Positions 27,963-31,358 of a DNA stretch of 31,358 bases are shown here, piece by piece (the first letter of the stretch is position 1; each line of letters begins with the position of its first letter). The position numbers were made by a program, and so were the translations under genes. A model generated the notes under the pieces. That model saw only the letters and a program-made list of their open reading frames with translations, ran no database searches and was not told the DNA's origin. The DNA is taken from contig CAMLJW010000004.1 of the NCBI GenBank assembly GCA_946480485.1, positions 1 to 31,358 on the forward strand. The letters run 5' to 3'. This stretch comes from an uncultured Streptomyces sp. (GTDB lineage Bacteria > Actinomycetota > Actinomycetes > Streptomycetales > Streptomycetaceae).

Positions 27963-28811
27963 CTAGAAGAGCACGCTCATGAACGCCCCGACCTCCTGGA
28001 ACCCGACCCTGCGATAGGCCGCCCGGGCGGCCGCGTTGAAGTCGTTGACGTACAGGCTGACGATCGGTGCGACGTCCGCGAGCGCGTACCGCAGCACGGC
28101 CGCCATGCCGGGCGCCGCGAGGCCCCGGCCGCGGTACTCGGGCGCGACCCAGACGCCCTGGATCTGGCAGGCATGCGGGGTGGCGGCGCCGATCTCCGCC
28201 TTGAACACGACCCGGCCGTCCGGGCCGAGGCGGGCGAACGAGCGCCCGGAGCCGACGAGTTCGGCGACCCGCGCCTGGTACAGGAGCCCGCCGTCACCGG
28301 CGAGCGGCGAGACGCCGACCTCCTCGGTGAACATCGCCACGCAGGCGGGCATGACCGTCTCCAGCTCGTCCTTGCGGATGCGGCGGACATACGGATCCGG
28401 GGCGATGTCGGCGGGCAGCCGGTCGGTGACCATCAGCGGCTGGTGGGCGCGGACCTCGCGGGCGGGACCCCAGTTCGGTTCGAGCAGCCGCCACAGCTGG
28501 GAGGTGGCGTCCGCGGGGCCGACTATCGAGGAGCAGCGGCGGCCGGCCCGTCGCGCCCGCTCCGCGAAGGCGCGCACGGCGCGGGGGGTGGCGCAGATCG
28601 GGACCAGGTTGGCTCCCGCATAGCAGAGGGACGTCAGCACGCCGTCCTCGTACCAGCCCCACATCTCACCGCCGAGCCGCCACGGGTCGAGGCCCGCGAC
28701 CTGCACCCGGGACATCACGAAGGCGTTCGCGACCGGCTCGCGGCCGAGGACGGCGAGCGCGGCGTCCAGGTCACTCGGTTCGAGGACCCTGGTGGTGGTC
28801 TGCGTCAACAC
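27963..28811 (-). CDS. DUF4081-type GNAT family N-acetyltransferase
   Basis: The N-terminal half (about residues 1-120, from VLTQTTTRVLEPSDLDAALA to HQPLMV) matches the DUF4081 pattern. The C-terminal half is a GNAT domain with IQGVWVAPEYRGRGLAAPGM and SLYVNDFNAAARAAYRRVGF. GTG 28811 gives 282 residues; a GTGAGG lies at suitable distance. In-frame sequence further upstream is low-complexity and probably untranslated. The acceptor substrate is unknown. The protein is presumably cytosolic. Confidence 0.85.
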   Translation of the reverse strand: MLTQTTTRVLEPSDLDAALAVLGREPVANAFVMSRVQVAGLDPWRLGGEMWGWYEDGVLTSLCYAGANLVPICATPRAVRAFAERARRAGRRCSSIVGPADATSQLWRLLEPNWGPAREVRAHQPLMVTDRLPADIAPDPYVRRIRKDELETVMPACVAMFTEEVGVSPLAGDGGLLYQARVAELVGSGRSFARLGPDGRVVFKAEIGAATPHACQIQGVWVAPEYRGRGLAAPGMAAVLRYALADVAPIVSLYVNDFNAAARAAYRRVGFQEVGAFMSVLF

Positions 28812-29001
28812 GTACGGGGGCCTCACCCTGGGGTCTGCTGATCTCCGCACTGTACCTGGCGAAAATAGGCCATGCCGACCCGATGGTGGGGCTGGCCGGG
28901 GCCCCGGCGACCCCGCGGGGCGAGGGGGCCTGCCGTGGCTTTTGGGACGGCGCCGTTGCGCGACTCTGTGGTGCAACTGTCGGGCATGACGCCGCTGTTG
29001 C

Positions 29002-29030
29002 CGGTGTACGCAGGTCGTGATCGGTGTACG
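29002..29030. repeat. Direct repeat CGGTGTACG
   Basis: CGGTGTACG occurs at 29002-29010 and 29022-29030, each followed shortly by TCGTGA, giving a 20-base period. It lies downstream of the phosphotransferase-like gene on the minus strand and upstream of the GNAT gene. It may be an operator or chance. Confidence 0.3.
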
Positions 29031-29038
29031 TCGTGAAA

Positions 29039-29056
29039 GGCCGCCGCCGGGCGGCC
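29039..29056 (-). terminator. Terminator after the phosphotransferase-like gene
   Basis: GGCCGCC (29039-29045) and GGCGGCC (29050-29056) form a seven-base stem with a four-base loop. On the minus strand it lies 12 bases past the stop and is followed by TTTC. This separates the gene from the GNAT gene 250 bases downstream. Confidence 0.55.
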
Positions 29057-29068
29057 GGGCTGGCCCTG

Positions 29069-29974
29069 TCAGAGCCAGCCCGCGAACTCCAGCAGCAGCT
29101 CCGAGTCCTGGAGCCGGCCCACGCGTCGGGCCCGTACCCCCGACTCGACCGCCCGGAACAGCGTCCATCTGCGAAGCCGCTCCTGGTCCACGTCCAGGGA
29201 CTCAGCGAGGCGCTTCACGCGGCGGCGCGTGGTCGAGGCGCCGGAGGGGGAGGCGATCAGGTCCTCGACGCGGTCGCGGACCAGGCGGGCCAGGTCGAAG
29301 GCGCACTCTCCGACGACGGGATCGGGCCCCACGGCCAGCCACGGACTGCGCTCACCGGCGAGCACCTTGCTCTGCCGGAACGTGCCGTGCAGCAGCAGTT
29401 CCTCCGGCGGAGCCACCAGCAGCTCCTCACGCGCCGCCAGCGCCGCGTCGACCAACGGTGTGGCCTGCGCGTCGGCACTTGCCCGCATCGACCGGGCCTG
29501 CCGCCCGGTCCGCCCCGCCACGGTCTCGAAGGCGTGCCCGGCCGGCGGCTCGGCCCACAGCCGCCGCAGCACCCCCGCCGCCTCCAGCATCGACTTGGCC
29601 TCGGGCAGCGACCGCACCGAAACATCCGGGTGCAGCCGCTCCAGGAGTAGTACGCCCTCTGCGCCGGCGGTGGAGCCGGAGGACTCCAGGAGCCGTACCG
29701 CGCCAAAGCCGTCCCAGTGCGCGAGTGCGGCCCGTTCGCTCTCCGGCCGGGCCCGGGGCGGCGCGAGCTTGAGCACGGCAGGCGTCCGGTCCGGCAACCG
29801 CACCAGGACCACGAAGCTGCTGCGCCCCCCGGGCACCTGCGCCCGCTCCACGGTCAACCCGCGTAGCGCAACGGCCTGCCGAGCCGCCTCGGGGAGCTTT
29901 GCCAGCCAGTCGTCACCGGCCGGTGCCGTCTCGCCGAGGGCCTTGACGAGACGCGGCGGCGGTTCGAAAGCCAT
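29069..29974 (-). CDS. Aminoglycoside/hydroxyurea phosphotransferase-like protein lacking catalytic residues
   Basis: The 301-residue protein follows the small-molecule kinase fold of the APH(6)/hydroxyurea group: a nucleotide-binding N-lobe with TPAVLKLAPP (conserved lysine), a GAEGVLLLERLHPD hinge, and a C-lobe with WLAVGPDPVVGECAFDLARL. The catalytic loop, normally HGDxHxGN, reads HGTFRQSK (H196 to K203), so the base aspartate and the metal-binding asparagine are gone. The metal aspartate usually starting DPKPVVG is G216. The rest of the fold is intact and there is no frameshift, so it is a candidate pseudokinase rather than a decaying gene. ATG 29974 follows GGGAAGGGAA. It should not confer resistance. 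Confidence 0.75.
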   Translation of the reverse strand: MAFEPPPRLVKALGETAPAGDDWLAKLPEAARQAVALRGLTVERAQVPGGRSSFVVLVRLPDRTPAVLKLAPPRARPESERAALAHWDGFGAVRLLESSGSTAGAEGVLLLERLHPDVSVRSLPEAKSMLEAAGVLRRLWAEPPAGHAFETVAGRTGRQARSMRASADAQATPLVDAALAAREELLVAPPEELLLHGTFRQSKVLAGERSPWLAVGPDPVVGECAFDLARLVRDRVEDLIASPSGASTTRRRVKRLAESLDVDQERLRRWTLFRAVESGVRARRVGRLQDSELLLEFAGWL

Positions 29975-29991
29975 ACGCGAGCCGTTCCCTT

Positions 29992-30032
29992 CCCGTCCGC
30001 GTCCTGTCCGTGTCCCGTCCGCGTCCTGTCCG
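29992..30032. repeat. 22-base tandem repeat upstream of the phosphotransferase-like gene
   Basis: The 19-base sequence CCCGTCCGCGTCCTGTCCG occurs at 29992-30010 and again at 30014-30032, with a 22-base period. It fills most of the 72-base gap between the phosphotransferase-like gene and the ferritin-like gene. On the minus-strand transcript it is purine-rich (GGACAGGACGCGG). Confidence 0.7.
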
Positions 30033-30046
30033 CGATGTGGTCTGCC

Positions 30047-30568
30047 TCACGAGTCTGGTGCCACCGGCACGGCGGAGGTGGCGGCCCGCTCGGCGAGACC
30101 AGGGAAGGCTACGCTGCCACCGCGCCAGCGCGCCGCCCGCACCGCCGCCTCCCGCAGCGCCCGAGCGGCATCACGGCGCCGCTCACCCTCGGCGGCCCGC
30201 ACCAGGTCCGAGTACACACCGGCCACCCGCTCCTCCAGCTCGGCGGCGAGCCGGACCGCCGCGTCCGAGTCCGACACCGGGAACGGCAGCGCGTAGGCGG
30301 CCGCCGCCGGCTCGGGCTCCCCGCCCAGATCCCGTACGGCGCGCGCGAGTTCGTCACGCCGGGCCCGATGCGCGTCGTACGCCGCCCGCGCCTCACCCCG
30401 CCGCGCCTCGCGCACCGTGCCGCCGACGACCCCGTACCCGTACACGGCGGCATGCTCGCCACCGAGCGCGGCCTGCACGGCCTTCAGCACAGCCGACGCC
30501 TTGGCCTTGGTCGTCGCCGTCGTCGTCCTGTTCACCCTCGTCCCTCCGGCACTCCCGTACCCGCTCAC
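30047..30568 (-). CDS. Ferritin-like domain protein (DUF4439 type)
   Basis: I choose GTG 30568 because it overlaps the upstream stop as GTGA and follows GAGGGAAGG; GTG 30535 is an alternative with its own GGAGGG. The 173-residue product is mostly helical. Its first helix (AVLKAVQAALGGEHAAVYGY) carries the glutamate-rich pattern of ferritin-like proteins, and YDAHRARRDELARAV, DAAVRLAAELEERVAGVYSD and ARALREAAVRAARW form the others. DUF4439 proteins are of unknown function. No signal peptide is seen, although its operon partner is exported. The C-terminus is short and unstructured. Confidence 0.82.
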   Translation of the reverse strand: MSGYGSAGGTRVNRTTTATTKAKASAVLKAVQAALGGEHAAVYGYGVVGGTVREARRGEARAAYDAHRARRDELARAVRDLGGEPEPAAAAYALPFPVSDSDAAVRLAAELEERVAGVYSDLVRAAEGERRRDAARALREAAVRAARWRGGSVAFPGLAERAATSAVPVAPDS

Positions 30569-31146
30569 TTCGCGCCTTCCCTCAACAAGTAGGCGTGCAC
30601 GGCACCGGCGGCCGCCACCGAGGCCAGCAGCCGCGCCAGCTCGCCCGGCACCTCCACGAGCGCCTTCGTACGCAGGTCCGCCAGCGCCCGCTCGGCCGAG
30701 GCGAGCTCCGCGAGAGCGTCCTCCTCCCGGTCCGGTACACCGGCCGCAGCGCTCGCGGACAAGGAGGGAGAGGCAGTGGGAGCAGCCGATGAGGGCGCAG
30801 CACCGGAAACTGACGCCGAAGCCGAAGGACCCGCGGCAGACCGCTTCCCGCCCCCGAACGCCTCGGCATGCCGTACGACCTCCGCCCGCAGCGGCGACAA
30901 CCGCTCGGCCAGCCCCGGATGCACGGTGAGCACGGCCTCGTACCGCACCGCGAGCCCCGCACTGTCGCGTGCCGCACGCGCGCGTGCCCGGTCGGCGGCG
31001 GAAGTCGCCTCGGTGGTCTCGGAGCCGGACTCGGAGCAACCCGCGAGCAGCGCGGCTCCCGCACCGGCGGCTCCGGCGGCTCCGGCGGCGAGCAGGCTCC
31101 TTCGGCGCGGCCCGGAGGGCGAACGCGACGGCACGGTGAACGGCAA
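30565..31146 (-). CDS. Predicted Tat-type lipoprotein of unknown function
   Basis: The N-terminus has twin arginines in SGPRRRSLLAAGA, a long Ala/Gly hydrophobic stretch and a lipobox LLAGC, so the protein is probably exported by Tat and anchored by a lipid on the cysteine near residue 37. After it come helical segments (AVRYEAVLTVHPGLAERLSP, LRAEVVRHAEAFG), a Ser/Ala/Pro-rich linker and a final helix (EELARLL-like, ending AVHAYLLREGAK). The total is 193 residues. The end resembles that of the ferritin-like partner domains, and the stop overlaps the next gene's start. I do not recognise a defined family. It is divergent from rimP. Confidence 0.75.
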   Translation of the reverse strand: MPFTVPSRSPSGPRRRSLLAAGAAGAAGAGAALLAGCSESGSETTEATSAADRARARAARDSAGLAVRYEAVLTVHPGLAERLSPLRAEVVRHAEAFGGGKRSAAGPSASASVSGAAPSSAAPTASPSLSASAAAGVPDREEDALAELASAERALADLRTKALVEVPGELARLLASVAAAGAVHAYLLREGAK

Positions 31147-31283
31147 GGCAGACGTCCTCGGCAGGCTCGTACGAAGAAGGGAAGGGCAGCGTTCCGGAGT
31201 TCCTGAGGGCCCGTCTGCCCTGGATCAAGGTACCTGCGGTGTCGTGCCGGTGGACGGCAACACCCTCCCGGACCGGATACCCT

Positions 31284-31289
31284 TTGACC
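31284..31289 (+). promoter_or_regulatory. Candidate -35 box upstream of rimP
   Basis: TTGACC at 31284-31289 is a good -35 hexamer about 50 bases before the rimP start. The matching -10 at 17 bases would be ACAACA (31307-31312), which is weak. Confidence 0.3.
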
Positions 31290-31338
31290 TGACACGCGAC
31301 CTACCCACAACAGCACACGCGGCCGAGGAGTCACCCGG

Positions 31339-31358
31339 ATGAGCACCACCCAGAGCGA
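31339..31358 (+). CDS. rimP: Ribosome maturation factor RimP, first codons only
   Basis: ATG 31339 follows GAGGAG (31325-31330) at eight bases, and the six codons visible read MSTTQS before the window ends. In actinobacteria rimP precedes nusA and infB and follows the proS neighbourhood divergently, and Streptomyces RimP begins this way from memory. Six residues cannot prove the identity; the assignment relies on position and the strong ribosome site. RimP helps assemble the 30S ribosomal subunit. Confidence 0.5.

Noticed and set aside
28812..29168. 119-residue N-terminal extension of the DUF4081-GNAT protein
   Set aside because: The extra sequence is Arg/Pro-rich without family similarity, contains the terminator of the upstream gene, and GTG 28811 has a ribosome site.

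Overview
The window is a high-GC (roughly 70% or more) actinobacterial chromosome segment, almost certainly Streptomyces. The evidence is third-position G/C bias with long shadow ORFs on the opposite strand, GTG and TTG starts, TAGRRT-type -10 boxes, and gene families typical of the genus (PucR, DUF4190, DUF4439, DUF4081-GNAT, futalosine-type adenosine deaminase). From memory, which I could not check here, the order resembles the S. coelicolor SCO5655-SCO5703 region: GABA/putrescine catabolism followed by dxr, a site-2 protease, ispG, proS and rimP.

Region 1 (1-3876): the start of an ABC transporter permease and its ATPase (minus strand). Next comes an N-terminal remnant of a class III aminotransferase with a frameshift and no C-terminal half, an Lrp/AsnC regulator, and a divergent gamma-aminobutyraldehyde-type dehydrogenase. 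Region 2 (4269-8075): a glycerophosphodiesterase and an adenosine-deaminase-family enzyme (possible menaquinone/futalosine step) in one operon, a proline-rich DUF4190 membrane protein and a PAP2 phosphatase. Region 3 (8210-15507): GABA aminotransferase GabT, a VirD4/TraG-like membrane ATPase, a PucR regulator and a second aldehyde dehydrogenase. Together with region 1 this can take 4-aminobutyraldehyde to GABA, succinate semialdehyde and succinate, but the dedicated putrescine aminotransferase appears dead.

Region 4 (15508-21375): a multiply frameshifted relic of a small secreted protein, a long-chain acyl-CoA dehydrogenase with a C-terminal extension, a small frameshifted gene of unknown family, and a full-length SecA paralogue (932 aa, TTG start) closed by a strong terminator. 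This SecA sits outside the usual secA context and is the most notable gene here. Region 5 (21459-25381): dxr, an RseP-like site-2 protease overlapping it by ATGA, and ispG; dxr and ispG supply isoprenoid precursors by the MEP pathway. Region 6 (25514-31146, minus strand): a Tat-type lipoprotein, a coupled ferritin-like DUF4439 protein, an aminoglycoside-phosphotransferase-like protein lacking its catalytic residues, two GNAT acetyltransferases and proS. The first codons of rimP begin at the right edge.

No rRNA, tRNA, CRISPR array, insertion sequence or biosynthetic gene cluster was seen. Strong hairpins separate most transcription units and are listed. Family assignments rest on motifs I can read; promoters and operators are inference from sequence alone.
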